NCBI GenBank assembly: GCA_902494625.1
Contig: CABUUB010000074.1
Location: 1 to 8,358 of the forward strand
Length of the DNA stretch: 8,358 bases
Source: an uncultured Collinsella sp.
GTDB lineage: Bacteria; Actinomycetota; Coriobacteriia; Coriobacteriales; Coriobacteriaceae
Direction of reading: 5' to 3'
Positions 1 to 6,234 of this stretch are shown here, piece after piece. The notes beneath the pieces were generated by a model. It was given only the letters and a program-made list of their open reading frames with translations. It was not told the DNA's origin and searched no databases. The first letter of the stretch is position 1. Each line of letters opens with the position of its first letter. Both the position numbers and the translations under genes were made by a program.

Positions 1-930
1 CCTGCCATATTTAAAGCCGCAACCGTACAGCGCCGGCTCACTTACGCCGCCAAGCACGCCCGAGATCGAATAGCCCAGCATGAGGGCCTTCTCGTCCTTA
101 TCCGCAACGCGAAGCGACGCACCAAAGGGCATGCCCCAAACGGCGAACGTTGCCATCGTCGCGGCGATCAGGATGCACGAATCCGTTCCCACACTCATAA
201 ACTGCGCATAGGCGAGCGATAGGACAACGTTGCTGACGCCCGCGATCTTTAGGAACTCCCAGCCCGCGGCAAGCCCCATGAGCGTGAGCAGCGACACGAT
301 GCCACCGGAATTGCCAAGCATAAACATAAGCTGGCCCAACAGCATGCCCAAATAGCTGCCCGCCGGCGCCGTAATGCACAGCGAAACCGGAACCATGACG
401 AGCATGGTCGCAAACGGAACGAACGAAAACGCCACGGCCTTAGGGATAACGCGCTGAAAGAAACACTCCACTCGCCATAGCACGGGCACCGAGATGAGAA
501 TCGGAATAACAGTCGCCGTGTAATCGTTGACCGGCGCGGGAAGCAGGTCATACACGGAAGTCATCGATGCCCCCGTCGTCGATGCGGCATCGACGAGCTT
601 AAGCAAATCGGGCGCAATCAATACGCCGCCCAGCATCATGCCCAACTGCTCCGAGCAACCGAGCTGGCGGGCGGCCGCCCAACCAAGATAGATGGGCAAA
701 AAGTAGTAGCCGGCGTTATAGAGCCAACTGTAGAACAGGCGATAGATTTCGGAATCGGCAGACCACAGGCCCAGCATGCCTTCACCCATAATGACGGCGA
801 CGGTGCGGAACAACGCCGCGCAGACAATAAAGGGCAGCGCCGACATCATGCTTTTGGACAGATAGTCCACCACGGCCGTGGCGTTTGATGAAACCGTCGT
901 TGTAAACGAGGTGTTAGAAACTTGTGACAT
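1..930 (-). CDS. PTS EIIC-type sugar permease (beta-glucoside/glucose superfamily), 3' end outside window
   Basis: Membrane permease domain of a sugar phosphotransferase system; 310 codons are visible and no stop is reached before position 1. Family resemblance to the BglF/BglP EIIC domain is clear: YYFLPIYLGWAAA (about 75-87), YTATVIPILISV (137-148), a stretch around residues 154-178 containing ECFFQRVIPKA and VPFATMLV, and the signature GVSEPALYG (295-303), whose Glu is a substrate-site residue in this fold. Several hydrophobic segments are visible, roughly 30-49, 66-87, 140-152, 165-190, 193-222 and 250-266. The chosen ATG at 930 has GGGAAAGG six bases upstream; an in-frame ATG at 954 (8 codons longer) is possible. 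There is no EIIB domain (about 80 residues with the phospho-Cys) ahead of EIIC, unlike BglF, so EIIB would have to be C-terminal or on another protein. The usual GLHWG-like segment reads GLAAG (219-223). Substrate unknown. It follows accDA by 40 bases on the same strand. Confidence 0.85.
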   Translation of the reverse strand, partial: MSQVSNTSFTTTVSSNATAVVDYLSKSMMSALPFIVCAALFRTVAVIMGEGMLGLWSADSEIYRLFYSWLYNAGYYFLPIYLGWAAARQLGCSEQLGMMLGGVLIAPDLLKLVDAASTTGASMTSVYDLLPAPVNDYTATVIPILISVPVLWRVECFFQRVIPKAVAFSFVPFATMLVMVPVSLCITAPAGSYLGMLLGQLMFMLGNSGGIVSLLTLMGLAAGWEFLKIAGVSNVVLSLAYAQFMSVGTDSCILIAATMATFAVWGMPFGASLRVADKDEKALMLGYSISGVLGGVSEPALYGCGFKYGR

Positions 931-945
931 GGAACGCCTTTCCCA

Positions 946-976
946 ATGTGACATGCGGGCTGTCCCTTTGTCACAT
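946..976. repeat. Imperfect palindrome spanning the accDA stop and the accDA-permease gap
   Basis: Eight-base perfect arms, ATGTGACA at 946-953 and TGTCACAT at 969-976, flank a 15-base centre. On the transcribed (minus) strand the centre contains GGG and CCC that could pair to form a short inner helix. The accDA TGA stop (971-973) lies inside one arm. TGTGACAT recurs in direct orientation at 923-930, where its complement supplies the permease ATG. No T-tract follows, so a classical intrinsic terminator is not supported. The plus-strand half TGTCCCTTTGTCACA looks like one side of a longer, once more symmetric palindrome of REP type; that is inference. It could act as a processing or attenuation hairpin that separates permease from lipid-gene expression. 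Confidence 0.55.
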
Positions 977-2647
977 CGCGCGGTACTGACCGATTGCGCG
1001 GTACTTTTGGTAGCGGAGGTTTGTGAGGGTCGCGTCGTCGAGCCGCCCAAGCGTATCGAAGGCATCAAATGCCGAGGACATGACGGCACCGGCGATCTCC
1101 TCATGCGACAGGCCCCTATCGTCAACAATGCCGTCGATGATGCCGAGCGCCAACAGATCGGGGGCCGTGAGCTTAAGCGCCTCGGCGGCTTCATTCGCGC
1201 GCTCGGTATCCTTCCACAGGATCGACGCACAGGCCTCGGGGCTCACGACCGAATAGGCCGAGCTCGAGAGCATCAGGATGCGGTCGGCCACGGACAGCGC
1301 CAGCGCGCCACCAGAGCCGCCCTCGCCTGTCACCACCGAGACAATCGGCGTCTTAAGGCCGCTCATCTCCATGAGATTCCGGGCAATCGCCTCACCCTGG
1401 CCGCGCTCCTCGGCACCGATGCCGCAAAACGCGCCCGAAGTATCGACCAGGCACAGAACCGGTCGACCAAACTTTTCGGCCTGGCGCATAAGGCGACGCG
1501 CTTTGCGGTAGCCCTCGGGATGTGCCATGCCAAAGTTGCGACGCATGCGCTCTTTGGTCGTGGTGCCGCGCTCGATGGCGATGACCGTCACGGGTCGCCC
1601 ATCTTTCCAGCCAATGCCAGCCACCACGGCGGCGTCGTCGCCAAAGTAGCGGTCGCCGTGCAGCTCCACAAATCCATCCAGGCCCAGCGAGATCATCTCG
1701 CCTGCCGTGGCGCGATCTGCCGAGCGGGTCTGCTTGACAATCTCGAGCGCGGTTTTTGGTGCGGCCGAGCGCTTGAACAAGTGTCCCAGCTTTTTGCCGC
1801 GGCGACCCGTATGCACGATCTCATGCGGTGCCCCCAGGCCGGGCGCGTGCTCTTCGTGCAGCGCCAGCAGCTCGCCTACCGTGAGCGCAATCTCGCCACG
1901 CGGAACAACGGCATCGCAAAAGCCGTGCTCCAGCAAAAACTCGGAGCGCTGGAATCCCTTGGGTAGGCGCTTGTGCATGTTCTGCTCAATCACGCGCGGG
2001 CCGGCAAATGCCGTCAGGGCATCGGGCTCGGCCAGGATAATGTCGCCCTCCATGGCAAAGCTCGCGGTTACGCCTCCGGTCGTGGGGTCGGTGAGCACCG
2101 TGATATACAGATCGCCCGCCTCGCTGTGGCGCCTAACCGCCGCAGAAATCTTGGCCATCTGCATAAGCGACGTCACACCCTCTTGCATGCGCGCGCCGCC
2201 CGAAACGGTAAAGCCGACAACCGGCAATCCCAGCTCGGTCGCACGCTCAAATGTGCGACAGATCTTCTCGCCCACCACGGAGCCCATCGAGCCCATCATA
2301 AAGTTGGCGTCCATAAAGAAGAGCGCGGTATCGCAGCCGCAGATTTTACCCCTGCCGCACACGACGGCATCGCGCTCGCCCGAACGCTCGCTCACGCTCT
2401 TGAGCTTGTCGGCATAGCCGGGAAACAAGAGGAAATCCTCCGACGCCAGATTGGCATCCCATTCCTCAAACGTGCCCTCGTCGACCGTCATGCGCATGCG
2501 CACGCGACCGCTCACGCGAAAGTGTTTGCCGCAACGAGGGCAAACCTCGAGGTTGTCGTGCAGGCGTGCCTCATCGATCACGCGGCGGCACTCCGGGCAC
2601 TTGATAAACACGTGGCGCGCGGGAAACTCGGCGCACGACTCGGTCAT
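971..2647 (-). CDS. accDA: Acetyl-CoA carboxylase carboxyltransferase, fused beta-alpha subunits (AccD-AccA)
   Basis: Catalyses carboxyl transfer from carboxybiotin on AccB to acetyl-CoA, giving malonyl-CoA in the cytoplasm. With the start used here it is 558 residues. The AccD half carries a four-Cys zinc finger (CPEC at 17-20, CPRC at 36-39), SGGARMQEG (149-157) and FAGPRVIEQ (about 214-222). A linker of about 25 residues follows (roughly 270-295). The AccA half carries RRNFGMAHPEGYRKA, GAEERGQGEAIARN, GEGGSGGALA (441-450) and a SPEACASILW segment. E. coli makes these as two proteins of about 300 and 320 residues. The usual AccA motif DTPGAYPG reads DTSGAFCG here. Start: ATG at 2647 has GAGG five bases upstream and leaves a 34-base gap after accC. 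In-frame ATGs at 2695 and 2689 overlap the accC end, but they lack a good ribosome-binding site and add a rare AGA codon. Last gene of the acc/fab set. Confidence 0.95.
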   Translation of the reverse strand: MTESCAEFPARHVFIKCPECRRVIDEARLHDNLEVCPRCGKHFRVSGRVRMRMTVDEGTFEEWDANLASEDFLLFPGYADKLKSVSERSGERDAVVCGRGKICGCDTALFFMDANFMMGSMGSVVGEKICRTFERATELGLPVVGFTVSGGARMQEGVTSLMQMAKISAAVRRHSEAGDLYITVLTDPTTGGVTASFAMEGDIILAEPDALTAFAGPRVIEQNMHKRLPKGFQRSEFLLEHGFCDAVVPRGEIALTVGELLALHEEHAPGLGAPHEIVHTGRRGKKLGHLFKRSAAPKTALEIVKQTRSADRATAGEMISLGLDGFVELHGDRYFGDDAAVVAGIGWKDGRPVTVIAIERGTTTKERMRRNFGMAHPEGYRKARRLMRQAEKFGRPVLCLVDTSGAFCGIGAEERGQGEAIARNLMEMSGLKTPIVSVVTGEGGSGGALALSVADRILMLSSSAYSVVSPEACASILWKDTERANEAAEALKLTAPDLLALGIIDGIVDDRGLSHEEIAGAVMSSAFDAFDTLGRLDDATLTNLRYQKYRAIGQYRAM

Positions 2648-2681
2648 CGGCCCCTCGAGGACGTTGACCGTCTTCGCTTTT

Positions 2682-4025
2682 CTATTCATCAGCATAGAGA
2701 TGCCCCATCAGATCGGTGTGGTACATGCCCGACAAGAACTCGTCGTTTGCCAGCACGTCGAGCTGAAGCTCGCTGTTTTCGCTCACGCCTTCAATCACGA
2801 GCTCGCCCAGGGCCGAGCGCATCTTGCGAATGGCGCCGTCACGCGTGGGCGCACACACGATGAGCTTGCCGAGCATGGAGTCGTAGTACGGCGGAACTTT
2901 CGCACCGGCAAACATGGCGGAATCCCAGCGCACGCGCGGACCACCCGGCACGCGCAACGCGGTGACCGTTCCGCATGACGGCAGAAAGTCCGGCGTTTCG
3001 GCATTGATACGGCACTCCATGGCGTGGTTGCGGACCGGCATGTCCTCCTGCTCAAAGGGCAGAGGCTGGCCGGCCGCCACGCGCAGCTGCCACTTAACCA
3101 AGTCGGTATCGGTCACAAACTCCGTAACCGGATGCTCCACCTGCAAGCGCGTATTCATTTCCATAAAGTAGAAATTGCCGTCGTCCGAATACAGGAACTC
3201 GATGGTACCGGCTCCTTCGTAGCCGACGGCACGAGCCAGGTCACGCGCTGCCTTGTGCATGCGAACACGAATGTCGTCGTGTCCGTCGAGGCACGGCGCG
3301 GGGCTCTCCTCGATCAGCTTTTGGTTGCGACGCTGCACCGAGCACTCGCGCTCGCCGAGCGAAAACACATGGCCCTGCTTATCGGCCATAATCTGCACCT
3401 CAACGTGGTGCGCCGGCGCGACGAACTTCTCCATGTAGCACTCGCCGTCGCCAAAAACGGCCTCGCCCTCGGCACGCGCCTCGATGAAGGCCTTTGCCGC
3501 GTCTTCCACGCGCTCGACCTTGCGAATGCCGCGACCGCCGCCACCTGCACGCGCCTTAATAAACACGGGGCAGCCAATGCGCTCGGCCTCGGCCGTTGCC
3601 TCCTCGGGACTTTTGAGCAAATCGCAACCCGGCACGATGGGCACGCCCGCCGCGGCGGCCGTTCGACGCGCGGCGTCCTTGTCGCCCATGCTGTCGATCA
3701 CCTCGGCCGAAGGACCGACAAACGCCAGGCCATACTTGTCGCAGTCGCGCACGAAGCTCGCCTTCTCGGAGAAAAAGCCATAGCCGGGATGAATTGCCTT
3801 AGCTCCCGACTTTACGGCACAGGTGAGCACGGCATCGTCGTTGAGGTAGCTCTCGGCAAGACGCGGGCCGCCGATGCAATACGCCTCGTCAGCAAGTTGC
3901 ACGTGTAGCGCGTCCGCATCGGCCGTGGAATAGACGGCGACGGTCTTGATGCCCATATCGCGGCACGCGCGGATAACACGGACCGCGACTTCGCCGCGGT
4001 TGGCGATGAGCACTTTGTCGAACAT
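2682..4025 (-). CDS. accC: Biotin carboxylase subunit of acetyl-CoA carboxylase
   Basis: ATP-dependent carboxylation of the biotin carried by AccB, the first half-reaction of acetyl-CoA carboxylase. The protein is 447 residues, almost exactly the family norm (449 in E. coli). Visible features in order: N-terminal FDKVLIANRGEVAVRVIRA; HPGYGFFSE (79-87); the ATP-grasp lysine region DSMGDKDAAR (111-120); the glycine-rich ATP loop KARAGGGGRGI (157-167); HHVEVQI (206-212); the metal- and bicarbonate-site segment GTIEF...FMEMNTRLQVEHPV (about 273-300); and PPYYDSMLGKLI near 378-389. The frame stays open up to 4244, but the ATG at 4025 is chosen because it begins the conserved N-terminus and has AAGGAAGG four bases upstream. 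Ten bases separate it from fabZ. Its 3' end overlaps upstream alternative starts of accDA, suggesting coupled translation. Confidence 0.97.
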   Translation of the reverse strand: MFDKVLIANRGEVAVRVIRACRDMGIKTVAVYSTADADALHVQLADEAYCIGGPRLAESYLNDDAVLTCAVKSGAKAIHPGYGFFSEKASFVRDCDKYGLAFVGPSAEVIDSMGDKDAARRTAAAAGVPIVPGCDLLKSPEEATAEAERIGCPVFIKARAGGGGRGIRKVERVEDAAKAFIEARAEGEAVFGDGECYMEKFVAPAHHVEVQIMADKQGHVFSLGERECSVQRRNQKLIEESPAPCLDGHDDIRVRMHKAARDLARAVGYEGAGTIEFLYSDDGNFYFMEMNTRLQVEHPVTEFVTDTDLVKWQLRVAAGQPLPFEQEDMPVRNHAMECRINAETPDFLPSCGTVTALRVPGGPRVRWDSAMFAGAKVPPYYDSMLGKLIVCAPTRDGAIRKMRSALGELVIEGVSENSELQLDVLANDEFLSGMYHTDLMGHLYADE

Positions 4026-4029
4026 GAAG

Positions 4030-4037
4030 CCTTCCTT
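4030..4037 (-). promoter_or_regulatory. Ribosome-binding site of accC
   Basis: AAGGAAGG on the minus strand, four bases before the ATG at 4025 and overlapping the fabZ TAA stop (4036-4038). It fixes the accC start against the longer open frame that reaches 4244, whose extra Arg-rich residues are the out-of-frame shadow of fabZ. Confidence 0.75.
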
Positions 4038-4458
4038 AACTTTCGTGCATGAGTGCAAAAGACATATCGGCGCGGCAGCAAACCTCACCGTTGACGCTCG
4101 CGGTGCCCGTCGCAAATCGGAACGGCCCGCGCGCACGCGTGATGGAGCACACCAGATCCACCGTGTCGCCCGGTCGCACCGGACGCTTAAAGCGCACCTT
4201 GTCCAGACTCGTGTAGAACGGCGTCGCGCCGCGCGCCTCCTCATCGCCCATCAGCAGCACGCAGCAGTTCTGGGCGAGCATCTCGCACTGAATCACGCCG
4301 GGGACGACCGGGTTTCCCGGAAAATGCCCCTGCAAAAAGTACTCGTCGCCCGTGATCGTGATCTTGCCGTGGGCCTCGTCGCCCACCAGCTCGGCCTCGT
4401 CGAGCAAAAGCATCGGTTCGCGATGCGGCAACAGCTTCTTGAGCTCTTCTTTGTTCAT
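4036..4458 (-). CDS. fabZ: 3-hydroxyacyl-ACP dehydratase FabZ
   Basis: Dehydrates 3-hydroxyacyl-ACP to trans-2-enoyl-ACP in each elongation round. With the ATG at 4458 it is 140 residues, a normal length for this single hot-dog-fold protein. Recognisable parts are the N-terminal LLPHREPMLLLDE, the active-site helix region GHFPGNPVVPGV with catalytic His at about 45, and the second catalytic residue Glu at about 59 in QCEMLAQ. KVRFKRPVRPGDT then forms the usual strand-turn of the fold. The NP after HFPG and the QCEMLAQ segment fit FabZ rather than FabA. Alternative in-frame starts lie at ATG 4464 and GTG 4467; 4458 is preferred because AGGTGA sits five bases upstream. The gene begins nine bases after accB and ends ten bases before accC. 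As the only dehydratase visible, it does not show how unsaturated fatty acids would be made. Confidence 0.96.
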   Translation of the reverse strand: MNKEELKKLLPHREPMLLLDEAELVGDEAHGKITITGDEYFLQGHFPGNPVVPGVIQCEMLAQNCCVLLMGDEEARGATPFYTSLDKVRFKRPVRPGDTVDLVCSITRARGPFRFATGTASVNGEVCCRADMSFALMHES

Positions 4459-4463
4459 GGACA

Positions 4464-4469
4464 TCACCT
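4464..4469 (-). promoter_or_regulatory. Ribosome-binding site of fabZ
   Basis: AGGTGA on the minus strand, five bases before the ATG at 4458. It overlaps the accB stop codon and two alternative fabZ start codons (GTG 4467, ATG 4464), so ribosomes ending accB would be next to the fabZ initiation site. Confidence 0.5.
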
Positions 4470-4944
4470 ATCCGATCCTCATGAGGCAGCTGCCAAACTC
4501 CACGAGGTCGCCGTCGGCCACGCAGATCTCGAGCACCTCGCCGTCTGCCTCGGCCGTCACCTCGTTGAGAACCTTCATGGCCTCGATGATGCAAAGGGTC
4601 TCACCGGCCTTGACCTTGGAGCCCACGTGCACAAACGGCTCGTCGCCCGGCGCCGGGGCAGCATAGAAAACGCCGACCATGGGAGCGGTCACCTCGGTGC
4701 CCTTGGGCTCCGGTGCGGCGGCAGGCGCCTGCGCAGCGGGCTCCGGTGCGGCGGCAGGCATGGCGACAGGAGCCACCGCCGGAGCAGTCACGGCACCCGG
4801 CATAGGCATGGGCACGGCAACCGGCTGCGCTGCACTCGCGCGCTCGAGCTCAACCGCGGTGCCATCGGGCTCCTCAACGCGCACGCGCGTGAGGCCGCGG
4901 TCCTCCATAACATCGGCTATCTCGGCAAGTCTTTTGGAATCCAT
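4468..4944 (-). CDS. accB: Biotin carboxyl carrier protein of acetyl-CoA carboxylase
   Basis: Carries covalently bound biotin between AccC and the carboxyltransferase. It is 158 residues, typical for the family. Three parts are visible: an N-terminal segment (1-36, DSKRLAEIADVMEDRGLTRVRVEE) resembling the AccC-binding region of E. coli AccB; a flexible Ala/Pro-rich linker (about 37-82); and a C-terminal biotinyl/lipoyl domain (about 84-158) with TAPMVGVFYAAPAPGDEPFV and the biotin attachment motif EAMKV, whose Lys is residue 124. The so-called thumb seen in E. coli BCCP is plausibly the segment around YAAPAPGDEPF. The linker holds an exact DNA repeat, listed separately. The start ATG has GAGGAG seven bases upstream, inside the end of fabF, and lies three bases after the fabF stop. 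A biotin ligase is required but is not in the window. Confidence 0.97.
   Translation of the reverse strand: MDSKRLAEIADVMEDRGLTRVRVEEPDGTAVELERASAAQPVAVPMPMPGAVTAPAVAPVAMPAAAPEPAAQAPAAAPEPKGTEVTAPMVGVFYAAPAPGDEPFVHVGSKVKAGETLCIIEAMKVLNEVTAEADGEVLEICVADGDLVEFGSCLMRIG
4705..4759. repeat. Two exact 22-bp direct repeats in the accB linker
   Basis: Identical 22-base copies at 4705-4726 and 4738-4759, with a period of 33 bases (11 codons). On the minus strand each encodes an Ala-Pro-Glu-rich piece (PAAAPEP), so the linker reads as two tandem 11-residue units. The period is a multiple of three, so gain or loss of a unit would keep the frame and only change linker length. Confidence 0.8.
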
Positions 4945-4947
4945 GCT

Positions 4948-6195
4948 CTAGCTCCTCGCATATCTACGCAGTGCGATGGCGGCGTTGTGCCCGCCAAAGC
5001 CCAGGTTGGTCGAAAGCGCCCAGGTAAGGTCGGCGCGAACCGCGCGATTGGGCGTGTAGTCAAGATCGCAGGCGGGATCGGGCGTGTGGTAGTTAATGGT
5101 CGGCGGCACCACGCCCTGCTCGAGCGCCATGGCGCAGGCCATGACCTCGATGGCGCCCGTGGCACCGATCATGTGGCCGGTCATCGACTTAGTCGACGAG
5201 ACGTGCGCGGCGCGCGCCGCGTCCTCGCCGAGCGCACGCTTAATGCCCGCCGTCTCGGACGAATCGTTGAGCTTGGTCGATGTGCCGTGGGCATTGATGT
5301 AGAGACCCTCGGAAGGCTTGACGTCGCCCTCGGTCACCGCCAGCGATATCGCGCGGGCAATGCCGGCAGCCTCGGGATCAGGGCTCGTGATGTGATAGGC
5401 ATCATCGGTGTTGCCGTAGCCCACGACCTCGGCATAAATGTGCGCACCGCGCGCCTGCGCATGTTCCATGCTCTCGAGTACCAGCACGCAGGCGCCCTCG
5501 CCCATCACAAAGCCATCGCGGTCTGCATCGAACGGGCGGCAAGCCGTCGCGGGATCAGGGTTGGTGGTCAATGCGCGGCAGGACGTAAAGCCCGCAACGG
5601 CATCGGGGATAATTGCGGCCTCGGCACCGCCGGCGAGAATCGCATCGGCATAGCCGTGCTTGATGGCGCGGAACGCCTCGCCCACCGCATGGGCCGAGGT
5701 TGCGCACGCGGTCACCACGGGCAGGGTCGGGCCCTTTGCCTTATGGCGGATTGCGATATTGCCCGATGCCATGTTGGGGATCATCATCGCGATCATATAG
5801 GGCGATGCGCGGCGGGGCCCACGTTCGGCAATCGTATGGACGTTATCGACGAGCGTCGTCATGCCGCCCACGCCCGAGCCCACGTAGACGCCCAGGCGCT
5901 CGCGATCGATGGCGCCTTCGACATCAAAGCCCGCATCGTGCATTGCCTCGTCCGAAGCCGCCATCGCAAACTGAACGCAGGGATCCAGATGCTTGGCGTC
6001 ACGCTTGCCAAAGTACTCGTTGCCGTCAAAGCCCTTGACCTCGGCCGCCACCTTGACGGCAAATGCATCGGTATCGAAGTGCGTAATCGGGCCGATGCCG
6101 CACGTGCCAGCGCACATTGCCGCCCAGGTGGCAAGCGCGGTGTTGCCGAGCGGCGATACGGCACCTATGCCGGTGATTGCAACTCTCTGTTCCAT
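4948..6195 (-). CDS. fabF: 3-oxoacyl-ACP synthase II (FabF, KAS II)
   Basis: Elongating condensing enzyme: joins malonyl-ACP to an acyl chain with loss of CO2. With the start used it is 415 residues (E. coli FabF is 413). The thiolase-fold catalytic triad is present at the expected places: Cys164 in VVTACATSAH, His303 in INAHGTSTKLND, and His341 with Lys336 in STKSMTGHMIGATGA. The N-terminus reads RVAITGIGAVSPLGN and the end has the characteristic LGFGGHNAAIAL. Cys-His-His marks the FabB/FabF type and separates it from FabH (Cys-His-Asn). The open frame starts at a TTG (6213), and ATGs occur at 6198 and 6195; 6195 is preferred because GAGGAG lies six bases upstream and the protein then starts MEQRVAITG. 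It follows fabG by 39 bases and precedes accB by three. Confidence 0.97.
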   Translation of the reverse strand: MEQRVAITGIGAVSPLGNTALATWAAMCAGTCGIGPITHFDTDAFAVKVAAEVKGFDGNEYFGKRDAKHLDPCVQFAMAASDEAMHDAGFDVEGAIDRERLGVYVGSGVGGMTTLVDNVHTIAERGPRRASPYMIAMMIPNMASGNIAIRHKAKGPTLPVVTACATSAHAVGEAFRAIKHGYADAILAGGAEAAIIPDAVAGFTSCRALTTNPDPATACRPFDADRDGFVMGEGACVLVLESMEHAQARGAHIYAEVVGYGNTDDAYHITSPDPEAAGIARAISLAVTEGDVKPSEGLYINAHGTSTKLNDSSETAGIKRALGEDAARAAHVSSTKSMTGHMIGATGAIEVMACAMALEQGVVPPTINYHTPDPACDLDYTPNRAVRADLTWALSTNLGFGGHNAAIALRRYARS

Positions 6196-6201
6196 CATGG
6201 T

Positions 6202-6207
6202 CTCCTC
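6202..6207 (-). promoter_or_regulatory. Ribosome-binding site of fabF
   Basis: GAGGAG on the minus strand, six bases before the ATG at 6195 and three before the adjacent ATG at 6198. It argues against the longer TTG start at 6213, which would place this site inside the coding region. Confidence 0.65.
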
Positions 6208-6234
6208 ATCCAAGCCGTTCTTCGGCCCTGATTT

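Noticed and set aside
946..976. CRP/FNR-like operator suggested by TGTGA and TCACA half-sites
   Set aside because: The half-sites are separated by far more than the six bases needed for a CRP-type site, and the element sits at a gene end inside a tight operon.
931..976. Intrinsic terminator after accDA
   Set aside because: The hairpin has a 15-base centre and no following T-tract on the minus strand; the permease ribosome-binding site follows immediately.
878..1966. 362-codon plus-strand frame opposite accDA, and similar frames at 1973-2863 and 3024-3908
   Set aside because: Antisense to conserved catalytic domains, low-complexity composition, no family motifs; these are shadows of accDA and accC.
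4026..4244. N-terminal extension of accC upstream of the ATG at 4025
   Set aside because: The extra residues are Arg/Ala-rich out-of-frame reading of fabZ; the conserved AccC N-terminus and a strong ribosome-binding site place the start at 4025.
3946..6231. 761-codon open frame on the plus strand opposite fabF, accB and fabZ
   Set aside because: Its product is His/Arg/Gly-rich with no recognisable domain and it lies wholly antisense to three clear genes. Long antisense frames are expected from the codon bias of GC-rich genes.
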